Origin: Ichthyophis bannanicus
Lineage: Eukaryota > Chordata > Amphibia > Gymnophiona > Ichthyophiidae
Assembly (NCBI GenBank): GCA_033557465.1
Contig: CM066032.1
Coordinates: 447,328,270-447,392,269, forward strand
Reading direction: 5' to 3'
Length of the DNA stretch: 64,000 bases
Shown: positions 22,758 through 32,891 of the stretch, in pieces
Layout: each line of letters opens with the position of its first letter
How positions within the stretch are numbered: the stretch's first letter is position 1
Made by a program: the position numbers and the translations under genes
Notes under the pieces: model-generated
What the model was told of the DNA's origin: nothing
Databases searched by the model: none
What the model saw: the letters and a program-made list of their open reading frames with translations, nothing else

Positions 22758-23000
22758 ATAACTGGAAGGCCGCGGAGCCTCGTGCACGCGGCCGGATTTA
22801 ACCGGGGGGTGGCTGTCGCGTGCGCCCGGCGTGGCAGCTGCGTGGGAGCCGTCGGCGGCAGAAGGGCGAGGTTTAAAATGATTGGCTCCCGTTGGCGTGT
22901 TGACGACGCGGGAGCCAATCATGGAGTAGAGGCTTCGGCAAGGTGGGCAGGGCAGAGCACAGCGCGGTTCTTTGGAGAGTGGTGGCGGAGGCGACGGTTG
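22758..23000 (+). repeat. Ngaro-like split direct repeat A1
   Basis: It is nearly identical to A2 (30252-30501) and starts actggaaggccgcggagcc. Homology ends after ggcgacggttgct. Inside lies a 14-bp inverted repeat ATGATTGGCTCCCG / CGGGAGCCAATCAT (22876-22922), which places inverted CCAAT boxes on both arms. Confidence 0.8.
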
Positions 23001-23364
23001 CTGGTTCGGGTCCGGAGAATAGCGGGGACGGTGAAGGAGCTTCAGATTGAGGTCCGGTGTCTTGCGGAACGTTGCGGTGCGAGCAGGGGATCGTGGTCTG
23101 GAGCCTCATGGGTTGACAGACAGCTCAGTGTCCAGGCGGCTCAGCGTGAGGAGCCATAGTCGCGGCTTCCTGAGGAGCTCGGTGCACGTGGCGGTTGGTG
23201 GACGGGGCAGGCAAGTGTGTGCTGGGGTGTAGGGCTAGGAGTACCGGGCTGTGGTGGGAAGGCTTCTAATTGCCATCGGGTGCTCCGGACAATTGGGGGG
23301 CTTCCTTGTCACTCCAAAAAAAAAAAAATTTGGAATTTACGGGAGAGTCGGGGGGTGTTTGAAC

Positions 23365-25128
23365 ATGCGGCCTCAGAGAGGTCAGGGTAAGGGAGTGCAA
23401 CGTGGCAGGGGCACAGGTAGGGGGGTTGGAGTTGGGGAAGGTGTGGGGGTGGAGGAGCCTATGGCAGTGCTTTCTGGAAGGGAGCGAAGGGGCAAGAGGC
23501 GTGGGTCTGTGAGGCAAAGGGGGAGTGAGCGGGGGAGTAGTGGGCAAAGAAAGGAAAGGGGGAGACTCATGGCTAGGGGCATTAGTGTGCAGGCGGGCAG
23601 CAGGCACGCGGACATTATGCCTCAGGTTCCGAGGAGGGGTATTGAGGGCAGCACTGTAGTGGAGGGGCCGGCGGACCCTAGTGTCCCTCGGGTTCGGGGC
23701 CGGGGATGTGTGAGGGGTACTGTTGGTCGGGGGTTGGGGCGGGAGGCTGAGGTGGACTCGGGCGTGGGTCCTGCTTCGGCTTGGGCGGGGCATGCAGCAG
23801 AGTGGATGGCTGGGGGAGCTGGGCCGGAGTACCCAGGTGCCTTTAGTTTGCAAGGGGTTCAGGGTGTTGACTCCCCGTTGGCTTGGGAGCATTGTAGCGG
23901 GGGTGGGCAAGGCTCTTCTCGGGCAGATTGGCTGGGGATGTGGCAGCCGCCCTGGGCCATGGCAGATGTTTCTTCGCCTTTTGGTGTCTTCTCTTCTCAG
24001 GTACCACCCGGGTGGCAGTACAGGGGAGATACAGGGCTGCGTGGTTCCCAGCAGCAGGGTGCGGTGTCAATGAGTGGAGACCGAGGCTGTCTTAAGGATG
24101 ATTTGGACTTCGGGCATGCGGCTCCAGCTGTGCAGCGAGAGATTGGCTCGACTGAGGGGACAACGAGCAGTGTTGCAGGTGAGTTGGCTCTGTGCCCTAC
24201 TGGGGAGGTGGGGAGTGGTGGTGAATTAGCGTCGGCCCACGGTACGGGGGGAGGTGGCGGAATGGCGGTAATGGTCGGGGTGGGCAAAAAGGCTAAAAGG
24301 AAACATAAGCATTCCTGTCGACGGCGTCGTAAGTCTGGTTCTTCTTCCGCGTCATCTGCTCATTCGTCGTCAACTTCGTCTATGTCTTGGGAGAGCGAGC
24401 GGGGCGATCTTAGCAAGAGTTCGGTGCAGCCGACATTGGCAGCTTTCTCTGAATTATGGGAGGGGGTGCCGAGGAAGTTGCGGCAGAAAATCTGGAAATG
24501 GCGTTACATTGATATTTTCCGGTTGCTGGAGGGTAGGAAACTGACGGGGGACAGTCGGAAGAAGAGGAAGGAGGATGAGAAGGCCGGTCGGGTGCGGAAA
24601 GTAGCCAGGAATGTCGTTAACTGGACGAGGGCTTTTTTACGTCTTGCTAGCGTATGGGGGCATCTGCATCCAGAGCAGTATGGGATGCTACTAGCGTATA
24701 TGGACTCCATTTTAGAGGCATCTCAGTCGCATGCAGGTTGGGCCTGGCTCAACTATGACGAGAAGTTCCACGATAAAATGGAGGAGAATTAGCTTTTGTC
24801 CTGGGGGACACAAGATATTAATTTATGGTTAACCCAGATGGTGGTTCGCCTGAGTGGGGGGTTGATGAGTGGAGCGAAAGGGGGAGTAGGAGCTGTTGAA
24901 GGGGCAGGGCGGTCCTTTCGTGCGAGTGGGCTTCTGTCAGGACAGAGGGCGGCAGGGGGGGGGCACAGGAGAACAGGAAATTTGTGTTGGTGCTTCAACA
25001 AGTCTTCGTGCCCCTTTCCGGTTTGTAAGTTCCGGCACGCCTGTTCTATCTGCACTGGAGGGCATTCAGCACTCAAGTGCGTTAAACGAGGAACGGTCGG
25101 TCCCAGATTGCCGGCTTCCAAGCAGTAA
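23365..25128 (+). pseudogene. Ngaro-like Gag with in-frame TAG
   Basis: The frame is open upstream to 23251, but the first ATG is at 23365 (Met-Arg-Pro-Gln). The first half is Gly/Arg-rich and low in complexity. A Ser-rich stretch follows a basic cluster (KKAKRKHKHSCRRRRK) at about 24290-24330. A TAG at 24790-24792 interrupts it; the same frame continues to 25126-25128. It then encodes a Cys/His cluster (CWCF...C...C.FRHACSIC...H...C), typical of the nucleic-acid-binding end of Ngaro Gag proteins. The TAG may be a mutation or a leaky stop. Confidence 0.7.
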
Positions 25129-26209
25129 GGACTTCATGGGTTTAGCTCCGACCCCAATTCGGCTTGCAGTGATCCGTCCGCGGTTGAGAATGTATCCTAG
25201 GCGCGGGGCTGGGGGGGTGTTGGAAGAGGGGTTTCAAACGGGATTTCCGATTCCTGTGGAGGGTACAGTGGTTTCGGGCATGGTTCGGAACGCGCCTTCG
25301 GTGCGGAGATTTCCCCATATTGTGCGGGATAAGCTGGCGGTAGAGCTACGGTTGGGTAGGGTCGCTGGCCCCTTTGCGGAGCCGCCCCTCTCCGACCTGG
25401 TAGTGTCACCATTGGGGATCATTCCGAAGAAGGAGCCCGGGAAATACAGGTTGATTCATAATTTGTCCTTTCCTTCAGGCTCTTCTGTTAACGACCACAT
25501 CCCGAAGGAGCGATGTACGGTTTGCTATGCGTCTTTTGATGCGGCGGTGGAGCTCGTACGGCAATGTGGTAGTGAGAGCCTTTTGGCCAAGGTGGATATT
25601 GAGTCTGCGTTTTGTTTGTTGCCGGTGCATCCTTCGGCTTTTCATTTGTTAGGGTTTTGCTTCGAGGACCAGTACTATTATGATAAGAGTATGCCCATGG
25701 GTTGTTCGGTATCCTGTGCCTATTTCAAACCATTTAGTATGTTTATGCATTGGGCTTTTGCGGAAGCGACCGGCAGTGCGAATGTGGTGCACTACCTGGA
25801 CGACTTCTTGTTTGTGGGGGAAGCACGGTCGGGGCAGTGTCAGGCTTTACTCGAGGGCTTCGTGCATTTAGCACACGAGTGGGGAGTTCCCTTGGCTGTG
25901 GAAAAAACAGCAGGCCCGGTGACAAGTATTACCTTTCTGGGCGTTGAACTGGATACGGTGGCAATGGTAGCGCGATTGCCCCTCGACAAGGTGCTTAAGT
26001 TGTGGGTGTTAGTTGCAAATGCGCTGGCCTCCAATAAGTTGACGCTGCGGGAGATGCAGGCGCTAATTGGCTCCTTGAACTCTGCGTGTCTGGTGATTCC
26101 GATGGGCAGGGTGTTTTTGCATCATTTTGCAGCGGCCATGATTGGGGTTACTAAACCACATCACCGTATTCGGGTATCGCAGGGTATGCGAGCGGACCTG
26201 GGCGTGTGA
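24896..26209 (+). CDS. Ngaro-like reverse transcriptase
   Basis: The frame overlaps the end of gag in another phase; the first clear ATG near the domain is at 25136. RT motifs follow in order: IIPKKEPGKYRLIHNLS, AKVDIESAFCLLPVHP, MPMGCSVSCAYF and the catalytic HYLDDFLFVG box at about 25791-25820. FLGVELDT comes last. The catalytic Asp pair is intact. The product would copy the element RNA into DNA. The frame ends at 26207-26209 by a one-base shift just before the RNase H part, which continues in the next frame. Confidence 0.85.
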   Translation: MKGQGGPFVRVGFCQDRGRQGGGTGEQEICVGASTSLRAPFRFVSSGTPVLSALEGIQHSSALNEERSVPDCRLPSSKDFMGLAPTPIRLAVIRPRLRMYPRRGAGGVLEEGFQTGFPIPVEGTVVSGMVRNAPSVRRFPHIVRDKLAVELRLGRVAGPFAEPPLSDLVVSPLGIIPKKEPGKYRLIHNLSFPSGSSVNDHIPKERCTVCYASFDAAVELVRQCGSESLLAKVDIESAFCLLPVHPSAFHLLGFCFEDQYYYDKSMPMGCSVSCAYFKPFSMFMHWAFAEATGSANVVHYLDDFLFVGEARSGQCQALLEGFVHLAHEWGVPLAVEKTAGPVTSITFLGVELDTVAMVARLPLDKVLKLWVLVANALASNKLTLREMQALIGSLNSACLVIPMGRVFLHHFAAAMIGVTKPHHRIRVSQGMRADLGV

Positions 26210-26738
26210 GATGAATTTTTTGCAGGACTTTAATGGTACTATGGTCCTTAGGGATTTGGAAATTACCAGTGGGGCGTTACAATTGTTTACGGACGCCGCC
26301 GGGGGCTTGGGTCTGGGTGTGTACTTCGGGGGTTCGTGGTGTGCGGAGCCGTGGCCGCAAGCGTGGCGGGTCGCGGGTCTAACCCGTAATATCACTTTTT
26401 TGGAATTGTTCCCGATACTGGTGGTGTTGACGGTCTTGCCGGACAGGATATGCAATCGCAAGGTACTGTGGTGGTGTGACAATGCGGCCGTTGTTAGTGT
26501 TATTAATAACTATGCTCCGCGCTGCGTGCAAGTGGCTGACCTGATGCGTCAGGTAGTGTTAGCTTGTTTGCGACTAAATGTGGTTGTGAGGGCTAAGCAT
26601 ATTCCCGGGACTACTAACAAGATTGCTGATGCTCTTTCCCGTTTTAAGTGGGAGCTGTTTCGGACATTGGTGCCGGATGCGGACGAGGAGGGGGCATCGG
26701 TCCCGGAGCACTTATGGCAGATTGGTCTCCGGAGATGA
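26205..26738 (+). CDS. Ngaro-like RNase H domain
   Basis: The frame contains LFTDAAGGLGLGVYFGG (first Asp), FLELFPILV (Glu), WWCDNAAVV (Asp) and the closing IADALSRF (Asp). These fit the four acidic positions of retroelement RNase H. It continues the RT after a frameshift near 26207. It would remove RNA from RNA-DNA hybrids during replication. Confidence 0.8.
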   Translation, partial: CEMNFLQDFNGTMVLRDLEITSGALQLFTDAAGGLGLGVYFGGSWCAEPWPQAWRVAGLTRNITFLELFPILVVLTVLPDRICNRKVLWWCDNAAVVSVINNYAPRCVQVADLMRQVVLACLRLNVVVRAKHIPGTTNKIADALSRFKWELFRTLVPDADEEGASVPEHLWQIGLRR

Positions 26739-27675
26739 TGGAGTTGCTGAAGAGTTCAGTGTCGGCAGCAACGTGGGCTGCTTATCGACGGGGCTTCAGC
26801 AGTGTGGAGAACTTCCTCGCGGACCGCGGATGGCGGCAGGGACCGGTGTCGGATCAGCTAATGAGTCAGTATGTCCTCTCGGCTAAGGCGGCAGGGTTGT
26901 CGCGGACCGCGGTGCGTATGCAGTTGGCCGGGTTTTCCTTTTTCTCGAAGGTGGTGGGGTGGAGGGCGGCTGGGGGGGCTTTTTGACGCACAGGCTGCTG
27001 CAGGGGTGGGAACGCTCATTTCCCTCGCCGGGAGATGGTAGGCGACTGATTACCCATGACTTGCTAGTGCGGCTATGCAGCGCCTTGCCTCAGGTGGTTA
27101 CCTTCCCCTATGAAGCCGTGCTTTTTCGAGCGGTTCTTGCAGTGGCCTTTTTCGGTGCTTTTCGGATTGGGGAGCTGGTTGCGGAGTCGGGTCGCTCGAT
27201 GCGGGGTCGGGACTTGCTATTACAGCAGGTGGTGTTGGTAGAGGATGGGGTTCAGATACGGTTAGCGCGCTCCAGGACGGATCCGACGGGAAAAGGGACG
27301 TGGGTGTTCTTGCAGGTGGTTGACGGGGCGCCCACTTGCCCGGTTGCCTCGCTGCAGTCGTATTTGCGCGTGCGGCCTGGCGGGGCTGGCAGTCTTTTTA
27401 TTCATGAGGATGGGCAGGTGTTAACGCGCTTTCAGTTTACGGCAGTATTGCGGTTAGCGCTACAGTGGACGGGTGAGGACCCGAGTCGGTTCGCGCCACA
27501 CTCTTTTCGGATAGGGGCAGCGACCACTGCTGCGGTTGTAGGGTTGCCGGAGAAGGAGATAAGGGGATCGGTAGATGGAAGTCGCAGGCTTTTCGGAGCT
27601 ATGTGCGGCTTTAAGAAATGTGGGGTGGCTAACTGTCCTATTTTGTTTTGCAGACGTGGGACCGGGATTGTGTAG
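26648..27675 (+). pseudogene. Ngaro-like tyrosine recombinase, frameshifted
   Basis: It overlaps the RNase H end in another frame. The core-binding part (WSPEMMELLKSS, WAAYRRGF) lies at 26715-26970. After a frameshift in a G run near 26975 the catalytic part continues: Arg in FGAFRIGEL (about 27155) and HSFRIG (about 27502). A further shift near 27557 displaces the last helix, so the Tyr (RSYVRL, about 27600) is in another frame. Recombinases of this class insert a circular cDNA without the staggered cuts made by integrases. Confidence 0.8.
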
Positions 27676-28270
27676 CTGTTGGGTGATTGGCCATTTGTTT
27701 GTTTACTGGGCCGGTCGGCGAGCAGCGACACGGCCCGTAGGCCTGAACCTTGGCTTGGAAGCTTCTATGGTGACGGTCTCATGGCTGGGCGAGCGCGGTT
27801 TACGGTGGATCCAGCTCTTGCCTTTGCTTCGGCACCACGAGCGCCTGCGAGGGACACCAGACATCATCTTAATTCATCTTGGGGGCAATGATTTGGGGGC
27901 CTGGACTTGTCGGCAGTTGATACGTGCAGCTCAGAAAGATTTTGGAGAGTTGTTACTTATGTTTAAGGATGTGGTTCTCGTCTGGTCGGATATCATTCCA
28001 AGGCCTGCTTGCTGGGGCCAGTGGCGGTGGTCCAGGGGGTTAACGAAAATCAATCGCTAGATTGGTCGATGGGTGGGGGAGCACGGGGGGTGCCAGATTT
28101 TGCATCCATGGGCGGAGGTTGCCTGTGCGGGATTATACAGACAGGACGGAGTACATCTATCCCCGGTGGGGATGGACTTACTCCTGAATGATTGGCAGGA
28201 GGCCTTGGAGTGTATTCTGCAGGGAAGCAGGGCTGATCGCAGCTTAGCCTTGGGGGGCGGCTCAGGTTGA
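27660..28270 (+). pseudogene. Ngaro-like SGNH hydrolase, interrupted by TAG
   Basis: The frame is open from 27575. Block I reads Ile-Gly-His-Leu-Phe-Val-Tyr-Trp, where family members have Ser after the His; here Leu replaces the likely nucleophile. Block III is HLGGNDLG (about 27876) and block V is DGVHLSPVG (about 28145), with the Asp-x-x-His pair. A TAG at 28058-28060 splits the frame, which otherwise continues in phase to 28270. Its role in Ngaro elements is not well known. The remnant at position 180 keeps Gly-His-Ser. Confidence 0.75.
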
Positions 28271-28464
28271 GGGTGTCCTGAGCCGGTGGTGGGATCCCGG
28301 AGGTTTCCGGGGTCCGGAGCCAGAGGCAATCCTTAGGGCGGGGGTGGGGTACCCCGACCTGGACAATCCCTCGGGTTTTTGCTAATAATATGGCGAAGCT
28401 GGAAGAGGGAGGGATAAGAAAATAGCCGGGGCTTGGGCCCGGCGGAAGCGGAGACGGCGTCACC

Positions 28465-29424
28465 TGTGATAAGGAAGCTTATCATAGCTCAGGTAGGAGC
28501 TATAGAAAAGATGATGTGACTCTGAACAAGCAACCTATCAGTTCTGGTAGAAGCAAGAAAACAGAGTTTTCACATAAAAGACTACCAGTCCCAGAATGCA
28601 CCAGGTTTCCAGCAGCCATGAGAGGGGCTGAAGTGAGAGAATGTGTGTGCAATCAAGAGAGCTATGAGGTAATCCCTAAGCACTCATCTCAAAGGGCAGG
28701 GCCTGATTCAACACAGCTGCGCTGTGTTAGGGAGCAGCACACATTAGAACAGGATAAGAATAGAGCTTATTCTTCAGATAACAGCTTCAGGGAGAGCTTC
28801 AGCAAAAGCTACAGAGGGAGGAAGAGATACAGAGACAGCAACGGCTACAAGCACCAGTATCACCTGGAGAAACAGAAGCCAAGCCAAGCAGATAGAGAGA
28901 GAAGGAAACTCTCTGGAAGGAAGAGAAGAAAGGCCATTGGAAGGTCTGGGAGATTCCAAGGCAGTACTCATACTGGGAGGTATTCCAAAAGCCAGCAGAG
29001 TCCATTGGACTGGATTCAGCCAGAGGAATGGAGTGGCAGAGATAGGAATCACCAGTGGCTACCTGGAAGAGAGAAGACTGCATGTGGAAGGGACTTTCAG
29101 ACCAAGGCCAGAAGGTATGTGAGAGAAGATCCAGCGTCCAGGGATCAAGATTGGAAGGCTGGACATCAGAATTGGATTACATATTGGCCAGGCTATACAG
29201 AGAGGAATAATGATAGCAGGAGAGGCTCAGGTATGAACACTGATCCAGACCCTATCTATAATAGAGAATGGCAGCAAGGGAATAAGCATTCTCATGATAG
29301 TGCTTTAATGAAAGACTCATCTGTGCCAATGTATGATACTGACCCTATGATTGTTGATGCAGGGGGAAATACAGCAGATGAAACTATTTACATGGACTGT
29401 TCTTTATCTAAATGCTATTGCTAG
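28465..29424 (+). CDS. Open frame running from the LTR edge, unknown product
   Basis: In the phase TGT-GAT-AAG the LTR is open from its first base to the stop at 29422-29424, about 319 codons. The first ATG inside is well downstream, so in a provirus the start would lie upstream of the 3' LTR. The central third is basic (Arg, Lys, Gln, Ser), the final part acidic and ends with YMDCSLSK and CYC. No domain was recognised. The same frame is preserved, with one shift, in the diverged copy at 9012. Accessory genes that extend into the 3' LTR are known in foamy viruses, lentiviruses and MMTV; homology to any is not claimed. Confidence 0.5.
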   Translation, partial: CDKEAYHSSGRSYRKDDVTLNKQPISSGRSKKTEFSHKRLPVPECTRFPAAMRGAEVRECVCNQESYEVIPKHSSQRAGPDSTQLRCVREQHTLEQDKNRAYSSDNSFRESFSKSYRGRKRYRDSNGYKHQYHLEKQKPSQADRERRKLSGRKRRKAIGRSGRFQGSTHTGRYSKSQQSPLDWIQPEEWSGRDRNHQWLPGREKTACGRDFQTKARRYVREDPASRDQDWKAGHQNWITYWPGYTERNNDSRRGSGMNTDPDPIYNREWQQGNKHSHDSALMKDSSVPMYDTDPMIVDAGGNTADETIYMDCSLSKCYC

Positions 29425-30024
29425 TTTTCTATGAGCAAACACATCAGCCATCACAAAGAAACCTAACTTTGTTCTTTATTTCCACTGCAAACAGCTCTTA
29501 AAGCAGGATTTGGGTTCACACAGTAGCAGCCAGCCAGCTAAAGGCTTACAGCTGGTCAATTGATAGTAATTAAATCTGCACCTGATTGTGTGTGTGAGCA
29601 AGGGAGAATCACTGCTGAGATCTGCGTGGAAAATAAGCAGAAGTTAACCTAACCAGCAAAGTTTATTCTTTTCTTTGTGCCTTTGTATTTGGTAATTATT
29701 TGCTAAGAACACATTAGCTAATTGCCTGACAAGCTGAAGGTTGTTTTCTGGTTTACTTTGTGACTTTTTGTTATCCATTTAAACACTGCAAGCAAGTAAC
29801 CTCATTTATAGTGCTATCAAGCATACATGTGCTGGGTGAATTAAACCCCATCAATAAAAGAAGTATTTTATTGATCTTACCACTTGGTTTCACAACTCAA
29901 ATTATTGTCATCAGCTGTGTTTGGGAGTGAATGAACTACAATACCCACAATACCTTGCAAAAATCATATGAATATATGCATCGTCAAGATTGTGTAAGTT
30001 CTCACCCTAGGCAGCCGTCTGACA
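28465..30024 (+). mobile_element. Solo LTR of a retrovirus-like element
   Basis: It begins TGTGATAAGG, ends TCTGACA (TG...CA ends), and is flanked by the 4-bp duplication CACC (28461-28464 and 30025-30028). The empty site is visible in B2 (ggcgtcacc-ttgctac, about 30745), so the borders are exact. A hairpin GATAAG/CTTATC lies at the left edge and a poly(A) signal AATAAA at 29853-29858. No internal region or second LTR is present, which suggests recombination between LTRs. Length of 1.56 kb and 4-bp duplication are compatible with several retroviral groups, including foamy-like ones; assignment is open. Confidence 0.7.
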
Positions 30025-30028
30025 CACC

Positions 30029-30251
30029 TTGCTACTGATATGGCTGGTGAGAGCTTGATCTGTGGGGGGGGGGGGGTTAAGGTTGTTGGTTGTAAATATT
30101 GTTCAGTTATTGTTAAAAGGTTAATAAAGCTGCGACCAGTTTAATCCCAGAACAGGTGTTGTGTTTTTTATTGCATAATGTGGAAAAGTAAAGAAAGGGT
30201 GAGGGGGGGGGGAAGGCTGGGCGAGAGGCGACTAGTACGCCGTACCTGGTT
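30029..30251 (+). repeat. Ngaro-like repeat B1, right half
   Basis: It continues the B1 sequence broken at 28464 (cttgctactgatatggctgg...ttaataaag...gttact) and is nearly identical to 30753-30978. It contains a poly(A) signal at about 30121 and a G run. The left half of B1 lies at 28280-28464. Confidence 0.8.
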
Positions 30252-30501
30252 ACTGGAAGGCCGCGGAGCCTCGTGCACGCGGCCGGATTTAACCGCGGGG
30301 GGGGGGGGCGGCTGTCGTGTGCGCCCGGCGTGGAGGCTGCGTGGGAGCCGTCGCCGGCAGAAGGGCGAGGTTTAAAATGATTGGCTCCCGCTGGCGTGTT
30401 GACGACGCGGGAGCCAATCATGGAGTAGAGGCTTCGGCAAGGTGGGCAGGGCAGAGCACGGCGCGGTTCTTTGGAGAGTGGTGGCGGAGGCGACGGTTGC
30501 T
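30252..30501 (+). repeat. Ngaro-like repeat A2
   Basis: This is a second copy of 22758-23000 with a G run at about 30297. It carries the same inverted CCAAT-box hairpin (30376-30422). It is joined directly to B1, as expected for the circle-junction arrangement of Ngaro elements. Confidence 0.8.
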
Positions 30502-30569
30502 CCCGCCCGCCCGCCCACCCTTGCGGGGGTTTGATGGACCTTGTGTGCGGGGTGTTGCAGCTGGGGGGG

Positions 30570-30978
30570 GGGGGCGGGATCCCGGAGGTTTCCGGGGTCC
30601 AGCGCCGGAGGCAATCCTTCGGGCGGGGGTGGTGTACCCCCGACCTGGACAATCCCTCGGGTTTTTGCTAATAAGATGGCGAAGCCGGAAGAGGGAGGGA
30701 TAAGAAAATAGCCAGGGCTTGGGCCCGGTGGAAGCGGAGACGGCGTCACCTTGCTACTGATATGGCTGGTGAGGGCTTGATCTGCGGGGGGGGAGGGGGG
30801 GGTTAAGGTTGTTGGTTGTAAATATTGTTCAGTTATTGTTAAAAGGTTAATAAAGGTGCGACCAGTTTAATCCCAGAACAGGTGTTGTGTTTTTTATTGC
30901 ATAATGTGGAAAAGTAAAGAAAGGGTGGGGGGGGGGGAGGCTGGGCGAGAGGCGACTAGTACGCCGTACCCGGTTACT
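30570..30978 (+). repeat. Ngaro-like repeat B2
   Basis: This is an uninterrupted copy of the B repeat (gggatcccggaggtttccggggtcc ... cggttactg) that lacks the LTR. It ends at 30978, where AT-rich flanking DNA begins. It contains a poly(A) signal at about 30847. Confidence 0.8.
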
Positions 30979-32059
30979 GTATAATTTGTAAGTAGTTCAT
31001 TTATTTTTCAGATTTCTGTAGGTGGTTCATTCCTCTCATTTTATGAAACTTTGCAAATATTAGTTATTTTTGAATAATATCATTTGTAACCGAGTTTCAG
31101 CTTTAAATTTAACCTTAAAGACATATTAGAAGCTTAAAAAGCATATTACCAGCATTAAATATAATGCTTTGATCTGGTATTCTAGAATTCTAAATAAGGT
31201 ATATAGAAGTATTTTTGTCTCTGTTTATTTTTGTAATCCTGTGTAGGTTTTTGAATGATTTTTCTTTCTCTGTTTTTTCAAGTGTGAAATTTGTAAGATA
31301 TTACATACATATTCATGGAGGTATAGTTAAATAAAAAGTAATGGTGAGTACCATAGAAAGAAAAAACACATTATCTGGTACTGTTTAGTGAGATAATTGA
31401 TTTCTGCTGAGTGCATAAATCCATACTCAGGTTAAAAATTTAAAATTCGAATGCTTAGATCTTAAAGGCTTCTACCATTAAGGATAAATTGAGGATAATA
31501 AACCAATAGCAGTTCGTTTTTAGGCATCCATATAAATATTTATAATATTAGATTTTTCCAGATGGTGTCAATCATACAGTATTTTAAGGCATCTTTTGCC
31601 AAGCCTAAACAGCTGGCAACTTAGATGAATGAGTCTTGCATATGCAATATAAGGTTGATGCAGTGAATAGCAACCAGAGCGCAGAGGTTTTCTGTCCTTG
31701 AATTCCTTTGCTATGCATCTTGATGTTTATCACTGACTGCACAAAAGTTAAATCACATACCCATTTTTGTAAAACCAGTTTTAAATTTAAGCATCCATTC
31801 ATTAGATGAACTTTCAATATAATGTTATATTGCCACTGTCCATAAAAATGTGAAAAGATGCCTGCTCTTGCTTGTTACCTTTTAGTCAAATCAAGCTGGA
31901 TCCTGTAAATAACTTAAAGAGTAGTTTGCTTTATTGGGATTTATTTCCAGTGTATGTTTCTCTTATTGTAAGTGCAAAAAGGATTCTGCTGTAGACATTT
32001 TTTCATGCATCTTGGGCAAGGCACCTTTAACATCTTGCATGCTCACTATCACCAGAAAC
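30979..32059. other. No recognised gene
   Basis: AT-rich sequence of about 1.1 kb. The longest frame (70 codons, minus strand) shows no family resemblance. Confidence 0.6.
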
Positions 32060-32891
32060 TGTTTCCTGAATTATTTAATTAATTTATGTATTTATTTTAT
32101 TTAAGTTTTTTTATACCACGCTCTTTAAAATCAGCTCGGTTTACCGTAAAACAAATTTGTACAGTGCAGACGGCGTCCACACTGTATTTACAAAGAACAG
32201 GGATTACAACTGGGCTAGCTGGGGAAACTATGTACAGGCTACTCAGTAACACATTACTCAGTTAGGTAACTATATACATTTGCGACCGTCGGGCCAGCTG
32301 GAGTGGGCAGCGACATGACTGCGTGATGGATATTTACAATAAATTGTGTGCTATATACAAGATTGTGGGTTATCTACAAATTTTGCTATATATAGTTGCA
32401 CTTCTCGGATGTGGACTATCTTCAAAATTGTTTTGCTATAAACAGTTGCATAACAGGTGTCTGGGATCGTCAATGGGCAGGGCTGGGACTGTTTGTAGCT
32501 GTTGGGTCAAGGGTGCTGTATTTGCAGGTTCTTGAGGATGTATGTTGTGTATCTCCGTTGTGGGAGTAGTGCTGTAGGAAGAGGTGGTGTTTCAGAGCCT
32601 TTCTGAATTGGGCGAGGTCTGTTATGGTTCGGAGGTTGGGCGGGAGGGCATTCCAGCATGTGGGTGCTTAGAATGCGAAGGCCCTGTTTCGTGTTGCTTA
32701 TGAGCACTTTGTAATCTTTCTTGGGATGTTCAGAGTGTTGGCGGCGGTTGACCTCCTGGCTCTGTTTGGGGGGGGGGGGGTGAGGATGAGGTCCATGATA
32801 GCAGTGGAGGTGAGCCCGTTGATAGTCTTGAATGTCATTAATAGGGTTTTGAATGTAAGCCTGCAGTGGACTGGCAGCCAATGTAGGTGTT

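Larger units (their letters stand above)
22758..30978 (+). mobile_element. Ngaro-like YR retrotransposon, structurally complete
   Basis: The order is A1 (22758-23000), coding part (23365-28270), B1 (28280-28464 plus 30029-30251, split by an LTR), A2 (30252-30501) and B2 (30570-30978). Split direct repeats of the form A1-B1-A2-B2, a gag-like frame, RT, RNase H, tyrosine recombinase and an SGNH hydrolase are the known hallmarks of vertebrate Ngaro elements. The element is GC-rich compared with its surroundings. Without the LTR it is about 6.7 kb. Coding frames carry at least three frameshifts and two in-frame TAG codons, so the copy is not autonomous as read. Confidence 0.85.

Noticed and set aside
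23266..23910. 214-codon minus-strand frame opposite Ngaro-like Gag
   Set aside because: It is a Pro/Ser/Thr-rich mirror of the GC-rich Gag region and lacks any motif.
27575..28060. Host lipase/esterase gene
   Set aside because: The SGNH motifs are in the position expected for Ngaro-like elements, between the recombinase and the B repeat.
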